A stretch of DNA of 64,000 bases from Posidonia oceanica. Its lineage: Eukaryota; Streptophyta; Magnoliopsida; Alismatales; Posidoniaceae. The stretch is taken from positions 46,696,001-46,760,000 of the forward strand of contig JAZBRS010000035.1 of the NCBI GenBank assembly GCA_037176725.1. The letters are read 5' to 3'. The notes below the pieces were generated by a model. It was not told the DNA's origin and searched no databases. It saw only the letters and a list, made by a program, of their open reading frames with translations. Position 1 is the first letter of the stretch; the number at the start of each line of letters is the position of its first letter. Position numbers and translations under genes: made by a program. Shown piece by piece: positions 42,209 to 53,406 of the stretch.

Positions 42209-42850
42209 GAGGAAGATTAGACGACATGACAGGCCTCAACCGGGCAGTTAGGGCTGCCAGCCCAGATGCAAAGGAGAGATAAGTGATGTGAGTGTAAGAA
42301 CAAACACCGAAAGAACCACATAATGCAGGTGTAAAGACCTGCAAAGGGGAAAGAAAGCAAGTGGAGGGATCACCACTATTCTGTGACTGTTTCCCACTAA
42401 ACTGTCCCACGATGTGTCTCGCACGCTGCCCAAAGCTCGCTATGCAATCAGATCGTGGAAAAGGGGGGAGAAGGCCTCAATCAGTAATGAATCCGAGGGA
42501 AAACTCAACCCAAAAACACTAAGAAGACGTGAAAAGAGGAAGCAGAGTAGATAGGCAAGAGGAGAAGCTCTATTCTACATGCGTGGAAAACGAGACGCGA
42601 AAACAATGCATGCGAATGCAACAAATGATATGCAATGGTTCAGATGGACTTACCTTGAAGATCTGAGGCCTGATCTGAGATAATCTTGGTCAGCAGGGAA
42701 GTCCGCTCCGCCAGGATGATCTGGGTAGCTTGGTTGCGAAGATCCGACGGTCTGATCGGAAGATATCTAAGCTTCAAGGCAGAAGGCCCAAGGGCCAAGG
42801 GAAAGAAGGGATCTAAGTACAAAAAAGGTCCTAGGGGTGTGCAGAACAGG
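42209..42850 (-). repeat. E4 LTR segment with splice-donor block
   Basis: No gene is seen. It includes an isolated hairpin GGCAG-TTAGGG-CTGCC at about 42239-42254, the block TGTCCCA(C)GATGTGTCTCGC, the candidate splice donor (42648-42655) and GATCTGA(G/A)GCCTGAT. All but the hairpin are shared with E1 and E5. Confidence 0.65.
42648..42655 (-). promoter_or_regulatory. candidate 5' splice site in E4 LTR
   Basis: AG|GTAAGT on the element strand, conserved in E1 and E5. Paired with the acceptor at 40121 it would remove about 2.5 kb including the PBS region from a transcript that starts upstream in the LTR. Confidence 0.4.
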
Positions 42851-44535
42851 GCCTCCCACATGCATGGGAGCTAAAAGTGCTCAAAAGTGTGCCAAGATAC
42901 TAAGTGCAATGATGTATGGGTGCAATGCATGCAAAAAGTGTAAGAAAAGGACCTATGTCCAAATAGGGAAAAGTATAGGGGCTTATGTGCAAAACAACCC
43001 TAAATGTGTGCAAAAGAGTGCAAATGTATGCAGGGATGCTAATGTAGGGGTGCATGGGCTAAATGCAATGTTAACTAAGATAAATATGTGCAAAAATGCA
43101 AGAAAAGGACCTAAATGCAATTTTTGAAAACTTATAGGCTAAGATGCAAAAAACCAGCAAACAGGCACAAATCCCAAAAAGAAAACCTACAGGGGATCCT
43201 CATGCAACTCTGGACAAGCTTGGACAGAAGGATCAAAGCCAAGAAGCATTAAAAAACCACAAAAGATAGTCCTAGGGACCCATGTGCAATTTTCAGGAAA
43301 ACCTGGACTAAATAGCAAATCCAGAAAGAAAACAGGCATGCACAGTCACAGCAGTGTTCAAAAACTGGGTGCAACCTAAATAGGCTCTAGGTTTGAAAGC
43401 AAAGCCAGAAGATGATCACATGGAAGTAAAATAACATTGGAAGGACAAACATGCAAACTTTTTAAAAAACTAAGGGCCTATCTACAAAATAAAATAGAAA
43501 CCTAAGGGGCATTTTGAAGCCCAGAAGGACCTGATGCAAAAAATAAAAACCTCTGGACCAAACAGAAAGTCCAAGAAAACCCAAAACATGCTACAGTTCA
43601 TGTACAGAGGACCCAATTGCCATTAAAATAAAATTCAAGACTAAACTACAAAGTCAAGAAGAAATCAAAACCTCCTGTAAAACAAGGAGGACCAATCTGC
43701 AAATAAGAGAAACCAGTGGGCTGAAATGCAAAGCCAGGAAAACCACACAGACACAACAATTCAAAAAGGGGGGACCTCTGTGCAATAAAAACAAAACAGG
43801 GGGCTTTTTTGAAAATGGAAACACATGCATTCCACAGCATAGAGGGACCCAGATGCAAATAAAGAAAACCCAGGGGCTTTTAGAGAAAAAGATGCAAAGC
43901 ACAGTGAGCCATAGGAGGATCAAAATGCAAATAAAATGAATATCTGGGTTTCTCTGCAATTTAATAAGGTAAGAAAAAGGAAAATGGATGAAGGATGCAT
44001 GCTCTGTGGACCTAGATGCAATAATCTAAAACTAGGGTAGTTTCATGCAATGCAATATGATAAGAAAAAGAAAATAAATGAAAGATGAACTGTGGAGGAC
44101 CAGAATGCAAATATAGGTAAATGCAAGGGTCTGGATGCAAATGGCCAAAAAACTACAGCATTCAGAGGGACTAGAAGGCAAATAAACAAAACAGCAACAC
44201 TTTTCATAAATGTCATATATAGTTAACTTAGAGATTAAATGAAACATTAACAGAAAAAGGACTAAATTGCAAATATAATGAACGCAAGGGCTAAGCTGCA
44301 AGAAGACCAAACAAACACATGGCATTTAACACGACAGAGGACCTATATGTAAGAAATTGAAAGATCAGGGGGCATACAGCAATATTGGCATGATTTCGGA
44401 ACTGAAATAAAGATGCTAACTATATACAAGCACAGTAAAATAAATAAACAAAGGACCGGCATGTAAATGTAAGAAACTAATGTATTTTACAGTAATGTAA
44501 ATAAAACGAAAGAAATAAAACTACACTACAGTAAC
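42851..44535. repeat. A-rich block of E4 LTR
   Basis: Degenerate repeats of GGACC(T)A(A)ATGCAAA and AATAAAA words with no clean period. No gene is seen; homologous to 10450-11525 (E1). Confidence 0.65.
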
Positions 44536-45850
44536 ATGCAAATGCAGAAGCGGTGGAGCTCTGCGTGAGCTGGCGACGTTGCCGGAGAAGACGACGAAGT
44601 CCGGCGACTTCAAGAGGGAAGCATAGGCAACGGAAAGCTAAAGTAAAAAGCTTGGAAGCAAGAGGGGGTTCAGCCGAACCCCTCGGGAGAAGAGTTTACC
44701 TATGGTGCTGTCCAGAGCGGGTTGACGACGTGAGGACGATCGGAGCTCTGAGACAGGAGTGGAGGGCGCTGCTGGAGCAACCGCAGAGCTCGGCGGAGGC
44801 TTCGGCATGCTTGTGGGATCAGCGCAAAGCTTCCTGGATGGAGACGGAGCGGCTGTGCTGCGCCGGGCTCGGAGGTGGTCTTAGCACTGGAACAGTGGGT
44901 GCAGAGGGGTCGTCCGGAGGCTCTGGAGCTCTGGAAGGGCTAGGGAGGCTTGGGATCGCTCGAGCGGACTCACAGGATGCTAGAGGGATGCTTAGAAGTG
45001 GGTGTGGCGGTCTGCAACGGTGGGAATTTTTCTGGTTTTGTTTGGGTGTCCGTGAGTCAACAGTGAATGTCAGGAGGCACAGGGCTCGTGCGGGCAATTG
45101 GAGGCTATTGGGCGCAAGAGGGGGAGTGGCTCAAGGTCTGGAGAGGTGGCAGAGGCTTGAGCAACGAAGTTGTTGCTCAAACCAAAGATTTGGGTTTGTT
45201 CAAGGCTGTGGCAGTCTCAGCGGGTGAGGGTGAAGGCCGGACGGTGGTGACGCAGGTTGGAGGGCTTGCTGTGACCGTTGAGAGAGGGGCTAGGTTCGAG
45301 GTTGGCCACAGAAGTCTGAGGGTGTCAGGAGGGAGTTAATGGAGTTGGACTGAAATGAGATGTGGGTTTGCTGGGGGCTTGGGTCTGGTCTGGGGAGGAG
45401 ATGGGTTCGAGAGGGTGGTCTGGGTTCGGTCTGAGGGAGAGGAGAGGTGTCGGTTTGTAGAGAGTTGGGTTTGGGAGAAAATTGGGTTTGTTGGTGAGGT
45501 TTGCTTGGTCTACAGAGAGTGGTGCCGGTTCTGGGGAGGTTTAGGTGCTGGTGAGGTTGGGTTTGGTTCTGGGGAGGAGATGGTTTGGTCTGGGTTTGGT
45601 TCGGGATTGGGGGGAAGTGCTGGTTTGCTTGGTTTTTGGGTGAGCTTTAGGTGTTGGTTCTGCAGGTGGTTTGGGTGTTAGAGGAGGGTTTGGGTTTGCT
45701 GGTGAGGTTGGGATTGGGTGAGCTGGGTTTGGTCTGGTTTTTGGGTGAGCTTGGGTTTGGTTTGGGTGGTTTGTGCAGAGGAGATGGAGGCAGAGGAGGT
45801 TGGCTGCTGAGTTCTTTTGGAGGAGATTTGGGCGGGAGAGGGAAGGAGTG
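44536..45850. repeat. GC-rich block of E4 LTR
   Basis: Higher GC, GGAG/CTCGG words. A 224-codon plus-strand frame (44553-45227) lies here, antisense to the element, but its sequence (Arg/Gly/Ser-rich) does not match any frame of E1 or E5 and has no motif. From 45360 on the text is GGGTTTGG/TTCTGGGGAGG low complexity. Confidence 0.6.
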
Positions 45851-46339
45851 AAAAAAAAGAAAAAGGAGGAGATCTTGTGGGCTTGGGCTGGCTGAAAAAA
45901 AGGGGAGTGGAAAAGAGAAAAAAGAAAGGAAAAAGAAGAAGAAGAAGAAGAAGAAGGAGAAGAAGAAAAAGAAAGAAAAAAAGGCCTTAGTGGGCCTTGG
46001 GCTTGATTAGGATTTTTGCTTTGTTTTTAATTAGCTTAGGTTTGATTTAGTTTAAATGGATTAAATTCAAGTTGAAATTGATTTTGTGCTTTTAAATGGG
46101 TTTCAGGATTTCTTAAAATGGGGTTTAGGGTTTTGATTGGTTTTTTAATGAGTTTGGATGTGTAACTTTGGTTGGTTTTAGATTTAAATGAGTTTTGATT
46201 TGTTTAAGTGGGTTTTGACTTTAATTATTAAATTCAAATTAGTTTTAGTTCTTAATTAGGTTTGAAGATGGGCTTTGCATTTAAGTGGGCTTGGGGCTAT
46301 GATTAGATTCAATTGGGTTGTACTTGTGATTTGAATTTG
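45851..46339. repeat. purine tract with (GAA)7 and T-rich tract
   Basis: 45855-45990 is almost pure A/G on the plus strand with a (GAA)7 microsatellite at about 45935-45955. After that come T-rich phrases such as GGTTTTAGATTTAAATG. The same order is found in E1 (12880-13800). No gene is seen. Confidence 0.75.
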
Positions 46340-46564
46340 GATAGATTAGATTTAGGTTTTAGGGTTTTAAGTTTATTAGGGTCTTGAATAGGGTTTAGGG
46401 TTTTGGGGTTTAGGGTTTTGATTGGATTAGGGTTTAGGATTTAGGGTGGTTTTGGGTTTTGATGTAGATTAGGGTTTAGGGTTTTTAGGGTTTTGGGTTT
46501 AGTGTTTAGGAGTGGATTAGGGTTTAGGGTTTAGAAGTTTAGGGTTTAGTGTTTAGTGTTGAGA
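46340..46564. repeat. telomere-like tract in E4 5' LTR
   Basis: TTTAGGG and TTTAGGGTTTT words. The last 75 bp (46490-46564) are the same text as 25135-25215 with one or two differences. It stops at the T-run that marks the LINE 3' end. Confidence 0.85.
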
Positions 46565-46573
46565 TTTTTTTTT

Positions 46574-46855
46574 CTCGAAAACCCTAACCTAGGGTATATA
46601 TATATTGATAGTCAAAATATTTGGTACACGTGAGGAGGACAAGGACCAAAGCCTCACCCAAAAAGAAGAAAAGGACAAAGATCACCCCCATAACCGCTGC
46701 ACCCAAGCGAAAAATGGCCCCAACAGAATAATATCCCTCCAGCCACAAAACCTGTTCCCGCAAGAACCCTCCAAACTAGCAGGTTCTGACACGAACAGCA
46801 CGGCCGAAACCCTCGCAACCACCAAGGGCAACCAAGACCGACCACCCCCGCCAAC
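46574..46855 (-). other. LINE 3' untranslated region
   Basis: Between the RNase H stop and the A-run. It contains TATATATATA near 46597 and an inverted pair AACCCTAACCTAGGGT. A frame on each strand (about 66-89 codons) is without motif. No gene. Confidence 0.6.
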
Positions 46856-47281
46856 CTACCTCACACGAATATAAGGCAAATCGGCCTTCTCCACAATTAC
46901 AGCACCCCTGGCCTTCCTTGGAAGGTCCTCCCAACGCCTATAAATGATGAAGCACCTCTGATTAATCCCCTCGTTAGCCAGACAATCAGCAACCGAGTTC
47001 ACCTCCCGAAATTGATGCGAAATATCATGTAGCTGCTGGATCTTACACAGAGTCGCCTTCCATTGATTTTGTAGCTGCCACAGATTACACCTTCCAGATC
47101 TAAACATCTCCACCATGGATTTTGAATCAGATTCAAGGACCACAGTATTTAGATCCAAATTCAGGATCGAGCATAAATAGATCCCATCCCTAATGGCATA
47201 GAATTCAGCCACCATATTTGATGCATGGCCATAAAAGGTAGAAAATCCAGCAATAACTTCCCCACTGGAATTTCTGATAAT
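46856..47281 (-). pseudogene. LINE ORF2: C-terminal RNase H
   Basis: With the start of the domain just upstream (FKLNVDGAARGNPG, in the preceding frame) this gives the four acids of RNase H: D in VDGAARGNP, E in MVAEFYA, D in LESDSKSM, D in NSVADCLAN. One TGA at 47282-47284 separates the two parts at AGGG-IIRNSSG. The domain would degrade RNA during target-primed reverse transcription. It ends IRVR at 46856. Confidence 0.88.
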
Positions 47282-50176
47282 TCATCCACCACCTGCTAAA
47301 CCCGGGTTACCTCTAGCAGCTCCATCAACATTTAATTTGAAATGCCTGGGCTGAGGTTTCATCCACTGAACCAGCAATGAAACATTCTTCCTCACTTCCA
47401 CGGCAGGAATCTGTAGAGCGTTGAGAATAAGAACCTCACTGCTATCCTTGCATTGATAATCTTTTAGCAGAAAACTAAAGTCCCTAACCCAAGCCATTAA
47501 CCTCCAGTGGATAGCACTTAGCTGGCCTACTTTATTGCCATATCTGACACAGCACCTCTCTTTCCATAACTCCCATAGCATCACAGCACACATGAACCTT
47601 TGAAGTTTTTGCACATGGCTTTCTTTGCTCTTTTTTAAGAAAACAAAATCCAGCCATTGTTTCCAGTTTCTTGTATCAACCTGCCCATGATGGAAGGTGA
47701 AGACATACCAGTTCCAGTAGAATCTTGCCCACTCCCCTTCAAAAAGAAAGTGTTGCACCGACTCAGTCTGATGATGGATACTACAACAGTTGCATTTGGA
47801 GGGCATCTGATTACCCATGCCAATAATTCTATCATCAGTAGGAAGCCGATTCCAAGCCACCCTCCATAGAAAAAAGGATACCTTAGTAGGTAACAAGTGG
47901 TCCCAAATCCCTTTGCCCCAAGATACTATAGGCTTTTTCACTCTAATAAGCTCCCATGCTGATTTGACCGAGAATTTACCATCATCCTCCAAATTCCATG
48001 CATAGCAGTCCTCCTCTGTCGAAGGACAGGGAAGGTGCCTTAAGATCACATTTAAGATCCCATCAGGTAGATTTAATGTATGCAGAATGGAATTATTAGA
48101 TAAAATACTACTGACTCTGAGAGTTGGTTGCACAATCCTGACGTCCATTAATTCTACAATGACCCCCAGGGAAGACCATTTGTCAAACCAAAAACTAAGA
48201 TCCCCTTTCCCCACATTCCAAGATATATTATCCTTCACCTGCAACCAAGCCACTTGGATTTTCTTCCAATTGGAAGGACCTTTGATGTCTGACAGCCTAT
48301 CCGCCATAGGTCCAAATTTGGTATTAAAAAATCTCGACCAAAGAGAATTGCAAGATTTCAGTCTCCATGCTAATTTCAACCTAAGGGCTAGCATGATGTC
48401 ATTGATCTTTCTTAACCCCAACCCACCTTCCTCCACAGTGGATGAGACACAATCCCAGGATAACCAATGCCTCTTCTTAACATCACCAGACCCACCCCAC
48501 AAGAAGTTCACCATTATGTTCTGGATTCTTTTGATAACCAATTGAGGAACATCAAACACTGATAGAACATGAATAGGCATGCTGGACAGGACATGTTTGA
48601 CCAAAATCAACTTCCCCCCAGGAGACAGAATCTTCGCCTTCCATCCAGCCACCTTATTCTGGATTTTCATCACTATTTTCTCAAAATAAATTTGTTTTGA
48701 CAGGCCCTTGAAAATGGTACACCTTAGATAGGAAAAAGGCAGAGATCCCCTAGAGAAGCCAGTGATATCAGAAATCATGGATATCCTCCACTCAGCCATT
48801 TGTTTAGAAGCCAGAAAGAAACTTTTAGTTACATTAATTTTCTGACCAGCAGCAGCTTGATACTCCCCTAGGAACTCCATCATGTTTTTAATGGACTCCC
48901 TTCTCTCATTCAAAAATATTAACACATCATCAGCAAACATCAAATGCGAGATCATAGGACATCTATTTTTGACATGAAAAGGTAGAGCACTTCCATTGAA
49001 AAGGAGAGAAGAAATGCCCCTACTTAAAACCTCTTCAGCAAGAACAAATAAACCTGGGGAGAGGGGGTCGCCTTGCCTCAGCCCTCTACAGCTCTTGAAG
49101 AAGGGGGTTGACACACCATCAACTAGGACCAAGAAAGAAATTCCTTCCACGCATTGCCTAATCGTGGCCATCCAGCCCTCCGAAAATCCAAATTTCCTCA
49201 GCATAGCTTTTAGAAAATCCCATTCCAGCCTATCATAAGCTTTTTCCATGTCTAAGTTTAAGATAACATTTCCCCCAAGAGAGCCCAGGTCAAGGCTTTG
49301 AACCAATTCTTGAGTGAGGGAAATATTCTCATGGATAAGCCTTCCTCCTACAAAGGCCCCTTGCTCATCAGATACTAAATTGGGAAGCAATTTAGCAAGC
49401 CTTTGGGAAAGTAACTTGGAGATGATCTTGTAGTTCACATTGCATAGACTAACTGGTCTAAATTCATAGAATTCCAGCGGATGATCCGTTTTAGGAATGA
49501 GAGCTAGCAAGGTAGCCTTCCAGGACCTATCCAATTCAGCACCTGAGAAGAAAGCCTTCACAGTAGAACAAACATCTGTGGCTATTATCTCCCAGCAATC
49601 CTTATAGAAGAGAGCTGTAAATCCATCCGGACCAGGTGCACTATCACTATCCATAGAGAACACCGTGTCCTTGATCTCCTCATCACCCGGGCAAGAACAC
49701 AAAGCCATGTTATCTACTGGAGACACCAATGGAGGGATAAGATTGAGCAGCTCAGGTTTAATAACACAGCACCCAGCAGCTAGCAAATGCTCAAAGAGTT
49801 CATTTCCCTTACTTCTCAACACCCGTTCAGAATTTTGGAATATAGGATTATCTAGCATGCCAGAAAAGACATTCTTTTTTCTCCGATGGTTCAGCAAGGT
49901 ATGGAAGAAGCGAGAATTTTTGTCCCCCACCTGCAACCATTTCATGTTAGCCTTCTATTTCAGAAATAGTTCCTGCTGAAGATCTAATTTGAAGAACTCT
50001 TTCCTCTTCATCATTAGTTCCTCCCAAGTAGCCTCATCCCACCTCCTATCTAAAGAAGCTTCGAGTTCAGAAATTGTGCCCAGCGCTGCCTCATGGTTCT
50101 TCAAAACATTTCCTAAACAAGACTTATTCCACATTTTTAATTGCTGCTTTAGTTTAATGAGTTTCAAACTAAGATT
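47282..50176 (-). pseudogene. LINE ORF2: reverse transcriptase and zf-RVT region
   Basis: A long open frame from 49945 to 47282 (887 codons) with a TAG upstream at 49955. RT motifs in order: PGPDGFTALFYKDCW, EFRPVSLCNVNYKIISK, LNLDMEKAYDRLEWDF, GLRQGDPLSPGLFV, FADDVLIFLNE (catalytic DD at about 48920-48940), and LPFSYLRCTIF. After it come the WGGSGDVKKRHWLSWD block and a zf-RVT-type region (KVSFFLWRVAWNRLP, CNCCSIHHQTESVQHFLF). Upstream, 50176-49955, is the EN-RT linker. This is the best-preserved coding segment in the window. Confidence 0.95.
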
Positions 50177-50987
50177 CTATAGAGGGCAAGAGCATATGTT
50201 ACCTTGCCATACTCTCTCCACAACCTCCATGAAACCCTCATGTTGCAGCCACATGGCCTGGAATCTAAAAGGAGAAGGGCCACCCACCCTCTCTTTGATT
50301 GGACCAAGGACCATAGGGGAGTGATCAGAGTAAACTCTGGCACAATAAGTGACATCAATCAGGTTCAGATTCAACCAGGTATCATTCCCAAGAACCCTAT
50401 CAAGCCTTTTGGACACCTTGTCTGAGCCTATCCGATTGTTACACCATGAAAGTTGATTTCCATTGTGATTCAATTCCATTAGTCCTGCCAGATTTAAGAA
50501 GGCACCAAACTCCTCCACTGGGGGCCCATCAAACTCAGCCCTACTAACGACTTCATCAGAGCAAGTCACAGCATTAAAGTCACCACCCACCAACCAGGGA
50601 GAGTCATCCTATGAAGCTGTGAAGTTGAGCAAATCTACCCATAAATTCCTTCGAACCAACTTATCAGTAGAGGCATAGACAACCGTGAAGAGGCACTTGA
50701 CCGACTGATTAACACAGACCCAAAAAGTGGAGGACTAATTCGTATCCACCACATGGGACACATTTATAGTATTGTCCCAGAAGATCCAAATTTTGTTGGA
50801 TACAGAATTAGCCCAGCAACCATCCATCTAAAGCTGATTCTTTGTGAATAGAATCCTCTCTTTCTCAAGTTTTGGTTCTAATAAAGCTACTAAGGATAGC
50901 TTAGACTGAGCAATTAGCTTTTTCACATGATTCAAGGTAGGGGAGTTACCCACCCCCCCTACAATTCCATATTAGGGAGTTAATCAT
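50177..50987 (-). pseudogene. LINE ORF2: AP endonuclease-type domain
   Basis: Cuts target DNA for LINE insertion. ORF2 begins at ATG 50987-50985 (MINSLIWNCRG), overlapping the ORF1 stop in ATGATTAA. The active-site blocks are WNCRG, VGGDFNAV, LSWCNNR, SKRLDRVLGN and YSDHSPMVL. A run of seven C (50953-50959, G on the coding strand) shifts the frame right after WNCRG; stops lie at 50828, 50735, 50609 and 50177. Nonfunctional. Confidence 0.9.
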
Positions 50988-53065
50988 TAATGCTCCCATC
51001 TGAATAGGTTTGGTGGGCTGAAAGCCTATGTTTTCTACAGGATTTAGATCTGAGATTATAATGTCTACTTATGGGAACCTTCTCAGCCAAGCCCTCATTG
51101 TCAGATCTAGCCCTTAGATCATCACAGGTCATGTTTACCACTGGGGCCCCAGCAGTCTTTGATAAATTACCCTCAACCTCTATCTCCTGAGGTAGATCAG
51201 GAGGGTCCGTATCCCCTAACTCAAAAAGCCATTGGATATCCTCCTCCTCATCAAGAGCCATTTTACCCTCTGAAATTCACCAGAAGACTGAAATTCCTTT
51301 TGCTTATTGGTAGCAATGAATCTAGGATCAGAGTAGTGAGTGTAGCAGTCATCCGGCTCATTAGGGCCCATATCACTACTGGGCAAGGATACGTGACCAC
51401 CAGAAGATGAGCCACCTTCCACAGATACTTGCAAACCAGGAGGGACCAAAGACTGCAATTCCATAGAAGAATAATTGGCAGCTTGGCATAAACGAATATC
51501 CTCCCAAAGGTCATCCCTGGATCCCAAAATGATGAGATCATCAGAGATCTCAGGAATATCCAGCTTTCTAGCCTTCTCTTCCAATTGCTTTTTTTTAATT
51601 GTCACTGGGATCAACTCCTTTGACAACTTATTCACATCAGACATCACACACCCCTGCTGAGGACTAATCCTTTCTCCTGCCAAGGCTGAGGAATGATCCC
51701 TCATCAAAACAATTGGATTCTCTGTCTGGGCCTTCTGAGACTTCTTATCACCTGCTTTGATTGGAGAACCTACTACAGACGAGTTGGTCTGTCTCACCAT
51801 TAAATCCTCTTGATTCTTCAAGAATTTCTCAAACCTAGCATTCCTACTCTCAGTAGGTAGATCATCCTCCAACTGAACTGATCTAGCCTTAAAATTCTTC
51901 AAATATGGATCCCCTTTAGATGCCTCCTCAGCAATCCTTTTAGCATTCTCCAGAAGTACAAAATCGCCTATGGCATCATTGGGCTCATTTCTCTCTTGAA
52001 CCCCTATTGGACATTTGGGACGTTTACTCTTGAAATTCCTTATGCTATTCACCTCCATTTTTTGTCCTGATTTTTTCATCTCTTTAGCATTGATTTTCTG
52101 GCTATTTGATAGCTTGCCTAAAGAACTTGGGCTCAGTTTAGGAGAGATATTGAGACTAGGAGATAGATCAATAGCACTGGAGTTACCCAACATCTCCCCC
52201 CCTGACACCTTAGAACTTGAACCAACAGCCTTCACAGAGGATAAAGGCCTGGTAACTACCTCCTGAATTAAAGTCTCTAGTTCAGATTTACCCTTTGCCA
52301 CCCCATTACCAGATGGTTCGCCATTAAATCTAGGCTTCTTCCCCTTCACTTCTCTCCATTGGTCTTCCTCATCAGTCGCATCCGAGACATGACCTTCAAT
52401 GAGGGTCCCTTTGCCCTTATCCCCTACATTGATCCTATTATGGGCCTTGAAATTTTCCTTCTTCTGCTGGTCTACTCTGCCTTCTCTAATCACAATACCA
52501 ATGGCAGCTTTAGTCTTCTTGGCAATAAACCCTGACACCCTGATCTTCTTGTTTGCCCTTCTCCGAGCACTTTTTGATTTGCCTAGTAATATTTTCGATG
52601 CAGGTTTCTCAACAACCTTATCAATATTCTTAGGATTCGTGTCCCCCATAGGGCCAGCAACCAATATCCTTCTACAAGCAGTAGGCAAATGACCAATCAT
52701 TGAACAAAAGTGACAAAAAGGTGGAATAGATCTGCCATAGTCCACTATTTGCTTAATAACTTCACCTCCATTGTCAATGGTAATGGTCTTCTTTAATGGC
52801 TTTGCCAGGTCAATTTCTACACATAAATAGGTGTACCCAGGCCTTGTAAAAGTCGCCACATCCTTATGCATGCATAAGAATTTACCCAATAAACCTACTA
52901 TGGATTGGATGGCTCCTGGATCTTGCAGGTGAGCTCTGAGAGTGGGGAGCCCAACCCAAACTGGTGCACAGGTGGATTCAGTACCAGGTGTGAAATTCGA
53001 AGACCACCGAAATACTCTCATTCTCTTCCCTTTGATAAACCAAGCCTCTTTGATATAAGCTTTAA
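50980..53065 (-). pseudogene. LINE ORF1 (DUF4283-like, CCHC knuckle), 5'-truncated
   Basis: RNA-binding protein of the LINE. The frame is open from the insertion junction (KAYIKEAWFIKGKRMRVF) through WSSNFTPGTEST, GYTYLCVEIDLAKPLKK, the knuckle C-x2-C-x4-H-x4-C (CHFCSMIGHLPTAC, about 52676-52720), and a long basic/Ser-rich tail to 51216. Near 51262 an A-run shifts the frame, and the usual ending continues in the other frame (MALDEEEDIQWLFELGD, RHYNLRSK) to a stop at 50980. The N-terminal part of the DUF4283 fold is missing, so ATG 53021 is not the native start. Confidence 0.9.
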
Positions 53066-53406
53066 GAAAAGGCTTGGGTTTGGAGGGGGATTTTGTGTGT
53101 GTGTGACCTAGGGCTTCTAGGGTTTGACCTAGGGTTTAATCTAGGATTTTCTAAAGTTTTGAAAGAGACTTTTGGAGGGTTTTTGGAAGGTTCAGGGTTT
53201 GAGGTTTAAGGAGGGTTTGGGTTTGGTTTGATGGTTTGGTTTTAGGGAATGATACTGGTCTTGGATTGGGAGAAGGATTAAGGTTGAAGGAGGGTGAGCT
53301 ACCAGACCTCAGAACCAACTTCCAGAGTGCTCCCAGAGTGTTCCCAGAGTGTTCCCAGAGTGTCCCTAGCTAGCTGAGACCCCTTGGCTAAAGTGGAGTG
53401 TCTACA

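Larger units (their letters stand above)
46565..53065 (-). mobile_element. L1-type LINE, 5'-truncated, inserted in E4 LTR
   Basis: On the minus strand the order is ORF1 (CCHC knuckle), ORF2 with endonuclease, reverse transcriptase, zinc-finger-like region and RNase H, and a short A-run (plus strand T9 at 46565-46573). The 5' end is inside the ORF1 reading frame, so the copy is truncated. Both flanks are LTR sequence of E4. No target-site duplication is obvious; instead about 420 bp of LTR are missing compared with 25216-25635. Plant L1 elements with a C-terminal RNase H are known. Inactive because of two frameshifts and six stops. Confidence 0.92.
25131..53406 (-). mobile_element. E4: Tat-type LTR retrotransposon, nearly full order
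   Basis: On the minus strand the order is 5' LTR (53406-41271, split by a LINE), PBS, leader, gag, protease, RT, two RNase H domains, integrase, mobile-domain ORF, structured 3' region, PPT (25962-25975) and a 3' LTR reduced to 830 bp. Without the LINE it measures about 21.8 kb, and with a complete 3' LTR it would be larger. It lies within the E3 LTR. Many stops, a 530-bp protease deletion and a frameshift in RT show it is not autonomous now. PPT and PBS both sit at the expected distance from the LTR ends, which makes the outline firm. Confidence 0.88.
41271..53406 (-). repeat. E4 5' LTR, interrupted by a LINE
   Basis: The left end TGTAGCGATC is next to the PBS; the right end GTGTCTACA at 53406 matches the 3' LTR end at 25961. 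LTR sequence is 41271-46564 plus 53066-53406, about 5.6 kb. Compared with the 3' LTR, about 420 bp that should lie between the pieces (25216-25635) are absent, so the LINE insertion is associated with a deletion. Internal order (core, minisatellite, splice donor, A-rich, GC-rich, purine, telomere-like) is the same as in E1. Confidence 0.85.

Noticed and set aside
44553..45227. 224-codon plus-strand ORF in the GC-rich LTR block
   Set aside because: It is antisense to the element, has no motif, and the homologous blocks of E1 and E5 do not keep the frame.
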